64,000 nucleotides of DNA, from positions 1-64,000 of the forward strand of contig NZ_BOOK01000038.1 in the NCBI RefSeq assembly GCF_016863195.1. Reading direction: 5' to 3'. Every line of letters starts with the position of its first letter. The first letter of the stretch is position 1. This DNA comes from Paraplanobispora takensis. GTDB taxonomy: Bacteria > Actinomycetota > Actinomycetes > Streptosporangiales > Streptosporangiaceae. Below are positions 16,701-24,556 of the stretch, one piece after another. Below the pieces are notes generated by a model. The model was not told where the DNA came from. It was given only the letters and a program-made list of their open reading frames with translations, and did not search any database. A program made the position numbers and the translations under genes.

Positions 16701-17491
16701 AGGGCTTCGCCACGCTGGGCCGCCGCACCGGGACCTCCTTCGACGGCCTGGCCGACGAGCACAAGAAGATCACCTTCGCGGACACGCAGTCGCGGCCGGT
16801 GCCGGTGACCACCTCGCCGGAGTGGTCGGGCAGCGAGACCGGCGGGCGCCGGTACTCGGCGTTCACCCTCAACGTCGAGCACCGCAAACCCTGGCACACC
16901 CTCACCGGGCGCCAGCACTTCTTCCTGGACCACGACTGGATCCACGAGGCCGGGGAGACGCTGCCGGTCTACCGGCCGCCGCTGAACATGACCGTGCTGT
17001 TCGGCGAGCCGGGCGTCGGCGAGGGCGGCGAGCAGGGGATCACGGTCCGCTATCTGACCCCGCACTCCAAGTGGTCGATCCACTCGGAGTACCAGGACAA
17101 CCTGCTGATGCTGACCCTGTCGCGCGGCGGCCCGAACATCTGGATGAGCCCACTCGACGCCGCCCGGGCCGGGATCGCCGACAACGACTGGGTGGAGGCC
17201 GTCAACCGCAACGGCGTCGTGGTCGCCCGGGCGATCGTCTCGCACCGCATGCCCGCCGGGACGGTGTACATGTACCACGCCCAGGAGCGGGTGGTGGACG
17301 TGCCCAAGAGCGAGACCTCCGGCAGGCGCGGCGGCATCCACAACTCCCTGACCCGTCTGCTGATCAAACCCACCCATCTGATCGGCGGCTACGCCCAGCT
17401 GTCGTTCGCCTTCAACTATCTAGGGCCGACCGGTAACCAGCGTGACGAGGTCACCGTCATCCGCCGCCGCAGCCAGGAGGTCGACTACTGA
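13796..17491 (+). CDS. narG: Respiratory nitrate reductase alpha subunit
   Basis: 1231-residue molybdenum catalytic subunit that reduces nitrate to nitrite on the cytoplasmic side of the membrane. The FS0 [4Fe-4S] ligands are visible as H57-x3-C61-x3-C65 and C100 (HGVNCTGSCSWKVYV ... EPRGCPRG), eight residues later than in E. coli NarG. The Mo ligand aligns with D230 in YDWYADLPVASPQ. QTDVPESADWWD and the C-terminal molybdopterin-binding region (SRGGPNIWMSPLDAARAGI) are typical. GAGGAG precedes the ATG. First gene of narGHJI; promoter region has three DosR-like boxes. No Tat-type leader beyond the usual NarG N-terminus. Confidence 0.98.
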   Translation: MAGMDGPVSDALLRLGRHLRAGTVSDDLRTLHQIGGRRSDAFYRDRWSHDKVVRSTHGVNCTGSCSWKVYVKDGIITWEAQQTDYPSVGGDRPEYEPRGCPRGAAFSWYTYSPTRVRFPYARGVLVEMYREAKARLGDPVAAWAEITSDPDSRHRYQSARGKGGLVRVSWEEATEIIAAAHVHTIKAYGPDRVAGFSPIPAMSMASHAVGARFVSLLGGTMLSFYDWYADLPVASPQVFGDQTDVPESADWWDAAYLMLWGSNVPVTRTPDAHYMTEARYRGQKVVVVAPDYSDAAKFADEWLAPHPGTDGAMAMAMGHVILREFFVERQVPYFTDYVKRHTDLPFLVTLDERDGGYVPAKFLTAADLGRDKEAEAAFKTVLLDSATGEPVVPNGSLGFRYAAAGEGRWNLDLEGVDPLLTLEGGRSVTVLLPRFDQEGGAGDGVLRRGVPVREIGGRLVTTVFDLMLAQYGVARPSGGSSASDSAQEAREWPASYDDAGAPYTPAWQETITGVPAAQVVRIAREFARNAEDSRGRSMIIMGAGANHWFHSDTIYRAMLALTTLTGCQGVNGGGWAHYVGQEKCRPITGWAHMAFATDWSRPPRQMIGTAYWYLHTDQWRYDTYSAEVVSSPLGGGAFTGKATADLLSQSARLGWMPSHPTFDRNPLDLADEAAGSGQEAGPYIAAKVASGELGFACEDPDAPANWPRVLTVWRANLLGSSAKGNEYFLRHLLGADSSVRAAEASLGQRPDDVTWQPQAPRGKLDLLLSLDFRMTSTTLFSDIVLPAATWYEKHDLSSTDMHPFVHAFSPAIDPPWQTRTDFAAFHAIAKAFSALAATHLGVRKDLVAVPLLHDTPDELATPHGHVSDWRVTGETPVPGRNFPKITVIERDYGAVAAKMAAIGPLLDKLGTTTKGITYQVGEEIERLARMNGTVRGGVADGRPSLARDVDMCETILALSGTTNGHLAAQGFATLGRRTGTSFDGLADEHKKITFADTQSRPVPVTTSPEWSGSETGGRRYSAFTLNVEHRKPWHTLTGRQHFFLDHDWIHEAGETLPVYRPPLNMTVLFGEPGVGEGGEQGITVRYLTPHSKWSIHSEYQDNLLMLTLSRGGPNIWMSPLDAARAGIADNDWVEAVNRNGVVVARAIVSHRMPAGTVYMYHAQERVVDVPKSETSGRRGGIHNSLTRLLIKPTHLIGGYAQLSFAFNYLGPTGNQRDEVTVIRRRSQEVDY

Positions 17492-17531
17492 TGCACGAGG
17501 AGATCCGGTACGGCGGGGCGGAGGTCCGGCG

Positions 17532-19190
17532 ATGAAGGTGATGGCGCAGCTCGCCATGGTGATGAACCTCGACAAGTGCATCGGATGCCACACCTGCTCG
17601 GTGACGTGCAAGCAGGCGTGGACCAACCGGGCCGGCACCGAGTACGTGTGGTTCAACAACGTCGAGACCCGGCCCGGGCAGGGCTACCCGCGCACCTACC
17701 AGGACCAGGAGCGCTGGAAGGGCGGCTGGGAGCTCAACTCGCTCGGCCGGCTGAAGCTCAAGGCCGGCGGGCGGATCAAGAAGCTGTTCTCCATCTTCGC
17801 CAACCCGCTGATGCCCTCGATCCAGGACTACTACGAGCCCTGGACCTACGACTACGACCGGTTGTTCTCCGCGCCCATGCAGGACGACACCCCGGTCGCC
17901 CGGCCCCGGTCCCTCATCACCGGCGAGCCGACGAAGATCAGCTGGAGTGCCAACTGGGACGACAACCTGGCCGGCGGCCCGGAGCTGGCGCCCGCCGACC
18001 CGGTGCTGCGCAAGGTGTCCGACCAGGTCACGCTCTCCTTCGAGCAGGCGTTCATGTTCTATCTGCCGCGCATCTGCGAGCACTGCCTCAACCCCTCGTG
18101 CGTGGCCTCCTGCCCGTCCGGTGCGATGTACAAGCGGTCGGAGGACGGCATCGTCCTGGTCGACCAGGACCGCTGCCGCGGCTGGCGGATGTGCGTGACC
18201 GGCTGCCCGTACAAGAAGGTGTACTTCAACCACCGCACCGGCAAGGCCGAGAAGTGCACCTTCTGCTTCCCCCGGGTCGAGGTGGGCATCCCGACCGTCT
18301 GCTCGGAGACCTGCGTGGGCCGGCTGCGCTACATCGGGATCATCCTCTACGACCCCGACCGGGTGGTCGAGGCGGCCTCCGTGCCCGACGACAAGGCCCT
18401 GTACGAGGCGCAGAAGAGCGTGATGCTCGACCCGGAGGATCCCGCCGTGATCGCCGCGGCCCGCGCCGGCGGCATCCCGGAGGACTGGCTGGAGGCGGCG
18501 CGCCGCTCCCCCATCCACAAGCTGATCTTCGAGTACGGGGTCGCGCTGCCGCTGCACCCGGAGTACCGCACCATGCCGATGGTCTGGTACATCCCGCCGC
18601 TGTCGCCGGTCGTCGACGTGCTGTCCGGTACCGGCCACGACGGCGAGGACGCCGGCAACCTGTTCGGCGCGATCGACGCGCTGCGCATCCCGATCGGCTA
18701 CCTGGCCGAGCTGTTCACCGCCGGGGACCCCGCGCCGGTGCGCGCCGTACTGCGCCGCCTGGCCGCGATGCGCTCCTACATGCGCCGCATCAACCTCGGC
18801 CAGGAGCGCGACGAGTCGATCGCGGCGGAGGTCGGCATGACCGGCGAGCAGGTCGAGGGGATGCACCGGCTGCTGGCCCTGGCCCCCTACGGGGAGCGCT
18901 ACGTCATCCCCAAGGCCCACGCCGAGCAGGGCGCGCAGCTGGAGGAGCTGGCGACCGGCTGCAGCCTCGACTACGAGGGCGGGCCCGGCATGAACGGCCC
19001 GTTCGGCGAGGCCTCCGGGATGCCCGCGCCGGTCGCGGTGGAGAACTTCCACGCGCTGCGGGAACGGCAGTCCGGCGACGACATCGACGAGGCCCATCGG
19101 CTGCGCGGCCGGGTCAACCTCCTCAACTGGGACGGCAAGGGCACGCCTGACGGCCTGTTCCCGAACGGAAACGGTGAGAAGCGATCATGA
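17532..19190 (+). CDS. narH: Respiratory nitrate reductase beta subunit
   Basis: 552-residue iron-sulfur electron-transfer subunit that passes electrons from NarI to NarG. Four Cys groups are present: C16-x2-C19-x2-C22-x3-C26 (KCIGCHTCSVTCK), CEHCLNPSCVASCPSG, CRGWRMCVTGCPYKK (Trp in place of one Cys, as expected for the [3Fe-4S] cluster), and CTFCFPRVEVGIPTVCSETC. A GGAGG site lies 6 bp before ATG 17532; the frame is open further upstream into narG but homology starts here. It is 40 bp downstream of narG and overlaps narJ by 4 bp. Confidence 0.97.
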   Translation: MKVMAQLAMVMNLDKCIGCHTCSVTCKQAWTNRAGTEYVWFNNVETRPGQGYPRTYQDQERWKGGWELNSLGRLKLKAGGRIKKLFSIFANPLMPSIQDYYEPWTYDYDRLFSAPMQDDTPVARPRSLITGEPTKISWSANWDDNLAGGPELAPADPVLRKVSDQVTLSFEQAFMFYLPRICEHCLNPSCVASCPSGAMYKRSEDGIVLVDQDRCRGWRMCVTGCPYKKVYFNHRTGKAEKCTFCFPRVEVGIPTVCSETCVGRLRYIGIILYDPDRVVEAASVPDDKALYEAQKSVMLDPEDPAVIAAARAGGIPEDWLEAARRSPIHKLIFEYGVALPLHPEYRTMPMVWYIPPLSPVVDVLSGTGHDGEDAGNLFGAIDALRIPIGYLAELFTAGDPAPVRAVLRRLAAMRSYMRRINLGQERDESIAAEVGMTGEQVEGMHRLLALAPYGERYVIPKAHAEQGAQLEELATGCSLDYEGGPGMNGPFGEASGMPAPVAVENFHALRERQSGDDIDEAHRLRGRVNLLNWDGKGTPDGLFPNGNGEKRS

Positions 19191-19813
19191 CGACCCCTGA
19201 CGACGGCCAGGTGCGCACCGCGCATCTGGTGGCCTCGGTGCTGCTCGGCTATCCCGACGAGCGGATGTACGGCGAGCTGCCGATCCTGGCCGAGGCGGTG
19301 GCCGGGCTCCCGCGCGGGGAGGTGCGCGCCCGGCTGGAGTCCTTCCTCGGCCACTGCGCCGCCACCCCGCGCAGCGACCTGGCGGCCCACTATGTGGCGA
19401 CCTTCGACCTCAAGAGGCGCTGCTGCCCGTACCTGACCTACTACGCCTACGGCGACACCCGCAAGCGGGGCGCCGCCCTGCTGCGGTTCAAGCACGCCTT
19501 CCGCGAGGCGGGCTTCGAACTGGCCGACGGTGAGCTGCCCGACCATCTGTCGGTGGTGTGCGAGCTGTCGGGCCGCGGCGCCGTACGGCAGGCCCGGCGG
19601 CTGATGACCGAGAACCGGGCGGGCCTGGAGCTGCTGCGCACCGCCCTGGAGGCCGAGTCCTCGCCGTACGCCGACGTCGTGGCCGCGGTGCTGGCCACAC
19701 TCCCGGCGGCCGGCCCGCGCCAGCTGGAGGCCGCGCTGCGCCTGGCGGCCCAGGGGCCGCCCGCCGAGGAGGTCGGACTCGAACCCTACGCCGTGATGGA
19801 GGCGGGCCGGTGA
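19187..19813 (+). CDS. narJ: Nitrate reductase molybdenum cofactor assembly chaperone
   Basis: 208-residue cytoplasmic chaperone needed for insertion of the Mo cofactor and Fe-S clusters into NarG before membrane docking; it is not part of the final enzyme. Family marks: HLVASVLLGYPDERMYGELP at the start and YVATFDLKRRCCPYLTYYAYGDTRKRG in the middle, the conserved region of NarJ/TorD-like proteins. Start ATG overlaps the narH stop (ATGA), and its own stop overlaps the narI GTG, giving translational coupling. Confidence 0.96.
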   Translation: MTTPDDGQVRTAHLVASVLLGYPDERMYGELPILAEAVAGLPRGEVRARLESFLGHCAATPRSDLAAHYVATFDLKRRCCPYLTYYAYGDTRKRGAALLRFKHAFREAGFELADGELPDHLSVVCELSGRGAVRQARRLMTENRAGLELLRTALEAESSPYADVVAAVLATLPAAGPRQLEAALRLAAQGPPAEEVGLEPYAVMEAGR

Positions 19814-20529
19814 ACGCGCTGGACGTGGTGCTGTGGGTGGTGGCCCCGTACGTGGCCCTGACGGTGTTCGCGCTCGGGCACGTGTGGCGCTACCGCTATG
19901 ACAAGTTCGGCTGGACCACCCGGTCCTCGCAGATGTACGAGTCGCGGCTGCTGCGCATCGGCAGCCCGCTGTTCCACTTCGGCATCCTGGTCGTGGTGCT
20001 CGGCCACGTCGGCGGGCTGGTGATCCCCAAGAGCTGGACCGAGGCGGCCGGCGTCAGCGAGGAGCTCTACCACCTGGTCGCGGTCGTGCTGGGCACGATC
20101 GCGGGCGTGGCGACGCTGGGCGGCCTGGCGATCCTGATCTACCGGCGCCGCACCGTCGGCCCGGTGTTCAGCGCCACGACCCGCAACGACAAGCTCATGT
20201 ACGCCGTCCTGGCCCTCACCATCGTGCTCGGCCTGGCCGCGACGGTCATGGCGAACATCGTCGGCGGCGGCTACGACTACCGCACCACCATCTCGCCCTG
20301 GTTCCGGTCGATCTTCTACTTCCAGCCGGACCCCTCACTGATGGCCGGGGCCCCGGTCCTGTTCCAGCTGCACGCGCTCAGCGCGCTGCTGCTGTTCGCG
20401 ATCTGGCCGTTCACCCGGCTGGTGCACATGCTCACGGCCCCGGTCGGCTATCTCACCCGGCCCTACATCGTCTACCGAAGCCGTGAGGAGCACCGCACCG
20501 GTGCCCGCGCCCCGCAGCGCGGCTGGTAG
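19810..20529 (+). CDS. narI: Respiratory nitrate reductase gamma subunit (cytochrome b)
   Basis: 239-residue integral membrane cytochrome b with five predicted helices. It oxidises menaquinol and holds two b-type haems. His residues in the second helix (LFHFGILVVVLGHVGGLVIP) and the last helix (FQLHALSALLLFAIWPFTRLVH) fit the ligand pairs of NarI. The GTG start overlaps the narJ stop; a longer open frame upstream is out of register with homology. The C-terminal tail after YIVYRSREEHRTG is short and basic. A strong hairpin follows 36 bp after the stop. Confidence 0.97.
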   Translation: MNALDVVLWVVAPYVALTVFALGHVWRYRYDKFGWTTRSSQMYESRLLRIGSPLFHFGILVVVLGHVGGLVIPKSWTEAAGVSEELYHLVAVVLGTIAGVATLGGLAILIYRRRTVGPVFSATTRNDKLMYAVLALTIVLGLAATVMANIVGGGYDYRTTISPWFRSIFYFQPDPSLMAGAPVLFQLHALSALLLFAIWPFTRLVHMLTAPVGYLTRPYIVYRSREEHRTGARAPQRGW

Positions 20530-20565
20530 CCGTCCTCGCGGTGGCCCGCGGTACGGGCACGTCGT

Positions 20566-20601
20566 CGCCGCCCCGGCCTGTCGTCACGGGCCGGGGCGGC
20601 G
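20566..20601 (+). terminator. Hairpin terminator after narGHJI
   Basis: A perfect 13-bp GC stem (arms 20566-20578 and 20589-20601, arm CGCCGCCCCGGCC) with a 10-base loop, 36 bp beyond the narI stop. There is no T-run, as is common for actinomycete terminators. It also lies just beyond the end of the opposing ABC pseudogene. Confidence 0.7.
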
Positions 20602-20609
20602 GCGCCCGA

Positions 20610-20976
20610 TCACGTGATACCGGTGATGAGCCGTTCGCGGTCGACGACGGCCGAGGCCGCCCGCCACCCGAGGAAGTCCAGGAGCAGCAGGACCGGCCCG
20701 AGTGAGAGCGCCGTCTGCCCTGCAGCCGCTCGCCGAACACCGCGTACGCGGCCAGGGCGGCGGGGACCAGCACCGGGATGGCCGGCATGTAGAGCAGGGT
20801 GTGCTGGTGCCGCAGCGCCGTCGCGGCCTCGGCCGGCAGGGCGAAGAGCTGGATCAGCGGCTGGATGAGGAAGATCAGGGCAGGATCGCCGTCGTCCCTG
20901 CGATGGTGGTGTTGCGCCGGTACTCGTGCAGTTCCTTGCGGGTGACGGCGCGCACCCGCCGTCTGCTGACGGTCAC
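20610..20976 (-). pseudogene. Broken ABC-2 type exporter permease
   Basis: Remnant of a small ABC-2 permease. It begins with a GTG that overlaps the ATPase stop (20974-20976) and reads ALTRKEL-like sequence VRAVTRKELHEYRRNTTIAG, then hits a stop after a frame change. The sequence continues in another frame as IFLIQPLIQLFALPAEAATA and MPAIPVLVPAALAAYAVFGE, and again shifts to end as LGWRAASAVVDRERLITGIT. About 120 residues remain of a protein of normally 250 or more, with large internal loss. Together with the ATPase remnant it is a dead exporter. Confidence 0.7.
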
Positions 20977-21792
20977 GGCGGGCCTGCCGGGTCCTCCTGC
21001 TCGACGAGCTCCAGGTAGACGTCTTCGAGCGAGTGGCGCATCCGGCTGATCGACAGCACGTCGGCGCCCGCCGCCACCGGCGCGCGGGTCACCGCGGGCG
21101 CGGCCGCCTCCGGTTCGGACACCTCCAGGACGTAGCCGGACGTGCCGTCCGGGTGCCAGCCGCCGACGGCGGGCAGAGCGGAGAAGGCCTGAGCGGGGTC
21201 GGCGAGCGGAGCGACGGTGCGGACGACGAGGGCGCGGCCGAACAGCCGCTCACGCAGTTCGCCGGGCCGGCCGATCATGCGCAACGTCGTGTTCAGGATC
21301 GCGACCCGGTCGCACAATCGCTCGGCCTCCGCGAGGCGGCGCGTGGTCAGGAAGACGGTGACGCCGCGTCGGCGCAGCCCGCCGATCAGCTCGTGGACCT
21401 CGCGTGCGGCCGGCGGGGTCGGGGATCCCGTACAGGTCGGCGAAGCACCGCAGGTTCTCCAGCGCGCTCAGGCGCAGATACAGGCCCGGCGACTCGGGCA
21501 TGATCGCGATCCTGCGGCGGATCCGCGCGCCGTTGGCCGGGGCCAGCCGGAGCCCGGCGACCGTCGCCGAGCCCGAGGTGGGGGCCAGCAGCGTGCCGAG
21601 CGTCCGCACGGTCGTCGTCTTGCCGGCCCCGTTCGGACCGAGGAAGCCGAACACCTCGCCGCGTTCCGCCCGGAAGCAGAGGTCCTCGAACGCGATCCGG
21701 TCGCCGAACCGCTTCGACAGGTGCCTGACCGACAGCGCCGGAGCACCCCGATCCGCCGACTCGGCCTCGGATCCGGGCTGCACCGGCGCCAC
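20973..21792 (-). pseudogene. Broken ABC transporter ATPase (DrrA-like)
   Basis: The N-terminal part (21792 down to about 21415) is a normal ABC ATPase start: LSVRHLSKRFGDRIAFEDLC, Walker A GPNGAGKTTTVR and Q-loop region IMPESPGLYLRLSALENL. At YGIPDP the frame breaks. The signature LSGGQ, Walker B and D-loop are missing. Homology resumes in another frame at EVHELIGGLRRRGVTVFLTT, followed by CDRVAILNTTLRMIGRPGEL and a C-terminal domain ending at 20973. So about 70-80 residues were deleted with a frameshift; the protein cannot hydrolyse ATP. Confidence 0.8.
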
Positions 21793-21824
21793 CTCATCCC
21801 CGGGAAGTCCCCGCGAGGTCGCGC

Positions 21825-21857
21825 GGGATCCCCTCGGGATCCCCTCGGGATCCCCGA
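21825..21857. repeat. 11-bp tandem repeat, three copies
   Basis: GGGATCCCCTC is repeated at 21825 and 21836 with a partial third copy from 21847. It lies in the 205-bp gap between the ABC ATPase remnant and narK. Each unit contains the palindrome GGGATCCC. No function can be assigned. Confidence 0.6.
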
Positions 21858-21997
21858 CAAGCGCATCAATGCTCCCACCGCGAGCCGCCGGGCGCTGTCA
21901 CCTCCCGGCGAGACTTGCGCCGGACGAAGCATCGGCGACCGCCGCTGCCGGCACGGTGTGCCGGGCGGGGTCGCCTGCCGCTTCGGGGCTCGTCCGG

Positions 21998-23233
21998 CTA
22001 GGCCGAGCGGACCCGCGAGGAGGGCACCGCCTGGCGCCGGGTCGAGGAGCGGACCGCGGTCACCGTCAGCACCAGGGTCAGCACCGAAACCGCCGACAGC
22101 AGGGCCAGGCCCACGCCGTAGGAGCCGAAGCGGCCGTAGACGAAGCCCATCACCAGCGGCGGGACGAACCCGCCCAGCCCGCCGGCGGCGCCGACCAGGC
22201 CGGTGACCGAGCCGACCTTGTCGGCCGGGGCCACCTGGGCGACCAGGGCGAAGGTGGCGCCGCTGCCGGCGCCGAGCGCGGCGGCCATGGTCAGGAAGGC
22301 GAGCGTGCCCAGGAACATCAGCGGCGGGGTGAAGGCCTGCACCGCCGCGCACAGCGCGACCACGGCGAACACCGCGGTCAGGACGGGAAGCGGCCCGATC
22401 CGGTCCGACAGCCAGCCGCCCACCGGCCGCATCACGACCGCCAGGATCACGAAGCCGGCCATCCGGTTGGCCGCGTCGGCCTGCTCCAGCCCGTAGGCGG
22501 TCTGCAGGTAGACCGGCAGGTAGACCGAGAAGGCGACGTAGCCGCCGAAGGCCACCGCGTACAGGATGCACGCCTGCCAGGTGATGGACAGCTTGGCGGT
22601 GGCCGCCAGGCGCGCCATCAGCGGCTGGGTCGGGATGATACGGCCCGGCGCGTCCCGCAGGACCAGCCAGGAGACGACGGCGTAGACGGCCAGCACGATC
22701 GCGGTGATCACGAACGGCGTCGCCGAGCCGCCGGCCTTCACCAGCTTGACCGTGGTCAGGGCGCTGATGGCGGTGCCGCCCATGCCCGCGCCGAAGATGC
22801 CCACGGCCAGCCCGCGCCGCTCCGGGGGGAACCAGGCGTTGACGAAGGGCACGCCCACGGCGAACGCCGTCCCGCCGATGCCCAGGAAGAAGCCGCCCAC
22901 CAGCAGCGCCGCCAGCGAGCTCTGGCCGGCCAGGCCGATGAACAGGACGGGGACGATCGTGATGGCCGAGATCAGCGGGAACATGACCCGCCCGCCGAAG
23001 CGGTCGGTGAGCGCGCCGACCGGGATGCGGCCGAGCGAGCCGACGATCACCGGGACCGCCACCAGCAGCGCCTGCTGGGAGGCCGACAGCTCCAGTAGTT
23101 CCTTGAACCGCGGGCCCAGCGGGCTGAGCAGCGCCCACGCCCAGAAGTTCACCGCGAATCCCAGCGTCGCCACGGCCAGCATCAGCACCGGGCTGCGGCC
23201 GGTCCCCGGTCCATCCGTTCTGACGGTACTCAT
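21998..23233 (-). CDS. narK: Nitrate/nitrite transporter (MFS, NarK type)
   Basis: 411-residue major facilitator with 12 predicted helices. It would import nitrate or exchange it for nitrite for the NarGHJI enzyme encoded 1.5 kb away on the other strand. Marks: FAVNFWAWALLSPLG in helix 1, a loop LGRIPVGALTDRFGGRVMF, and the NarK-type glycine-rich run AVGIFGAGMGGTAISALTTV. ATG at 23231-23233 is preferred over one five codons upstream because GAGG is spaced to it. No clear DosR box lies within the 100 bp upstream, so it may be expressed separately from the rest or from the acg promoter upstream on the same strand (gap of 117 bp). Confidence 0.93.
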   Translation of the reverse strand: MSTVRTDGPGTGRSPVLMLAVATLGFAVNFWAWALLSPLGPRFKELLELSASQQALLVAVPVIVGSLGRIPVGALTDRFGGRVMFPLISAITIVPVLFIGLAGQSSLAALLVGGFFLGIGGTAFAVGVPFVNAWFPPERRGLAVGIFGAGMGGTAISALTTVKLVKAGGSATPFVITAIVLAVYAVVSWLVLRDAPGRIIPTQPLMARLAATAKLSITWQACILYAVAFGGYVAFSVYLPVYLQTAYGLEQADAANRMAGFVILAVVMRPVGGWLSDRIGPLPVLTAVFAVVALCAAVQAFTPPLMFLGTLAFLTMAAALGAGSGATFALVAQVAPADKVGSVTGLVGAAGGLGGFVPPLVMGFVYGRFGSYGVGLALLSAVSVLTLVLTVTAVRSSTRRQAVPSSRVRSA

Positions 23234-23350
23234 ATCACCAGTCCTCATGCAGATTTCGGGTGGGCGGCCGCGGCTTGTCCTGCTCCCGCGACGCGCCTAC
23301 CTGAGGTTTCTTCCCTGATAGGCGGTTTTTCACTAGGCGGCTGTGTCAAT

Positions 23351-24349
23351 TCACGCCGCTCGCAACAGCTCCGGGACGGGGCGGCGGGGAGCACGCGGCA
23401 CCGCGGCGCCGTACCCGAGACGGATGATCATCTGCGGGTGGCCGCCGGGGTGCCGGGGGTCGGTGCGGTGGCGCATGTCGCGCAGGTCCAGCGGCTGGTT
23501 CAGGAACGAGGCGGACACGCCGTGCAGCGTGGCCGCCAGCAGGACCCGCTGCAGCGCCTGGCCGGCGCGCAGCCAGTCCGCGGGGCCGTCTCCGCGGGTG
23601 GTCAGCACGGCCAGCCGGGGGTGCGGCTCGAAGCGGGCGCGCTCCCCGCGCGCCCGCGCGAAGTCGCGGACGGGCGCCGGATCGCCGACGGGGCGCGGCC
23701 CCTGGACGTAGGAGGGGATCCCGTCGGAGCGCGAGTTCCCGGCCGTCCACCGGGCCAGCTCGAGGCGGTAGTCGCGGTCGACGGTCAGCGCCTCGTCGGC
23801 CGCGGCGACCTCCTCCAGGAGTGCGGCGGCGGCCGTGCCGCCGACCTCGACCAGCGAGGCTCCCTCGATCCGGGCCGCCGCGGCCAGCTCGGCCATGACC
23901 TCCACCGGGACGGGGTCACCGGAGAACGGCAGTCGGTTGGTGCGCCGGACCTTGACGGCCTCGTACAGCTCGTACTCGGCGGCGGAGGCGGGGACGGCGT
24001 CCGCGGGCCAGACGGCGGCCAGCAGCGTGGGAGGCAGGTCGGAGGGCAGATCGGGGGACAGCGCCGACGGTCCGCTCCCGGCGGCGGACATCGGCTGGAC
24101 GACGGGCCGCATGCCGGCCACCCGCATGGCCAGCCGCAGGTTGAACAGCGCCGCTCCGCAGCTGATGGACATCGACCGGCCGCGCGGGTCGGCCACGTGC
24201 AACCTGCGGTCCAGATCGGCGTGCAGCTCGATGTACCGTCCCCGGCGGACCTCGAAACGCCACGGCTGGGTGTTGTGCACCGAGGGCGCGGCACCCGCCG
24301 CGGTGATCAGACGACGGACGCCGGCGTGGGTGGCGAGAGGGTTCAACAT
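23351..24349 (-). CDS. Acg-type nitroreductase-fold protein
   Basis: 332-residue second Acg-family protein, paralogue of the one at 11711-12751. LITAAGAAPSVHNTQPWRFE is the first motif, followed by RGRSMSISCGAALFNLRLAM; near the C-terminus QPLDLRDMRH and HPQMIIRLGYG parallel the first copy. It probably binds FMN; enzymatic activity is uncertain in the family. ATG at 24347-24349 has a perfect GGAGG 7 bp upstream. The DosR/OsdR-like 14-mer is 51 bp upstream. The gene lies directly upstream of narK on the same strand. Confidence 0.92.
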   Translation of the reverse strand: MLNPLATHAGVRRLITAAGAAPSVHNTQPWRFEVRRGRYIELHADLDRRLHVADPRGRSMSISCGAALFNLRLAMRVAGMRPVVQPMSAAGSGPSALSPDLPSDLPPTLLAAVWPADAVPASAAEYELYEAVKVRRTNRLPFSGDPVPVEVMAELAAAARIEGASLVEVGGTAAAALLEEVAAADEALTVDRDYRLELARWTAGNSRSDGIPSYVQGPRPVGDPAPVRDFARARGERARFEPHPRLAVLTTRGDGPADWLRAGQALQRVLLAATLHGVSASFLNQPLDLRDMRHRTDPRHPGGHPQMIIRLGYGAAVPRAPRRPVPELLRAA

Positions 24350-24399
24350 GGTCTTCCTCCTTTCCTTCGAGGGTCCTGCACCACCCGCCACCTGGGGCA

Positions 24400-24413
24400 G
24401 GGCCGAAGGTCCC
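24400..24413. promoter_or_regulatory. DosR/OsdR-like box before the second Acg-type gene
   Basis: GGGCCGAAGGTCCC, identical over 14 bases to the box at 4611-4624, with the same preceding CA and following G. It is 51 bp upstream of the start codon. Confidence 0.6.
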
Positions 24414-24556
24414 GGCGACAGGGGACGTCAGGCACACCTGTCACAGGAGTGGAGGAAGCGGAGAAGGAGGAACGTCATGAAGGAACACCGCGGAGGAACG
24501 CCTCGGCGCCGGCCGGACGCCGGCCTCGTGGGAGGAGCCCGGCGGCCGGGCGGCGC

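Noticed and set aside
13933-17436. Very long second reading frame on the plus strand over narG, and a 798-codon frame on the minus strand
   Set aside because: High GC leaves long open frames in the wrong phase. Their translations are low-complexity Gly/Arg/Ala-rich with no family motif, whereas narG has all its expected motifs.
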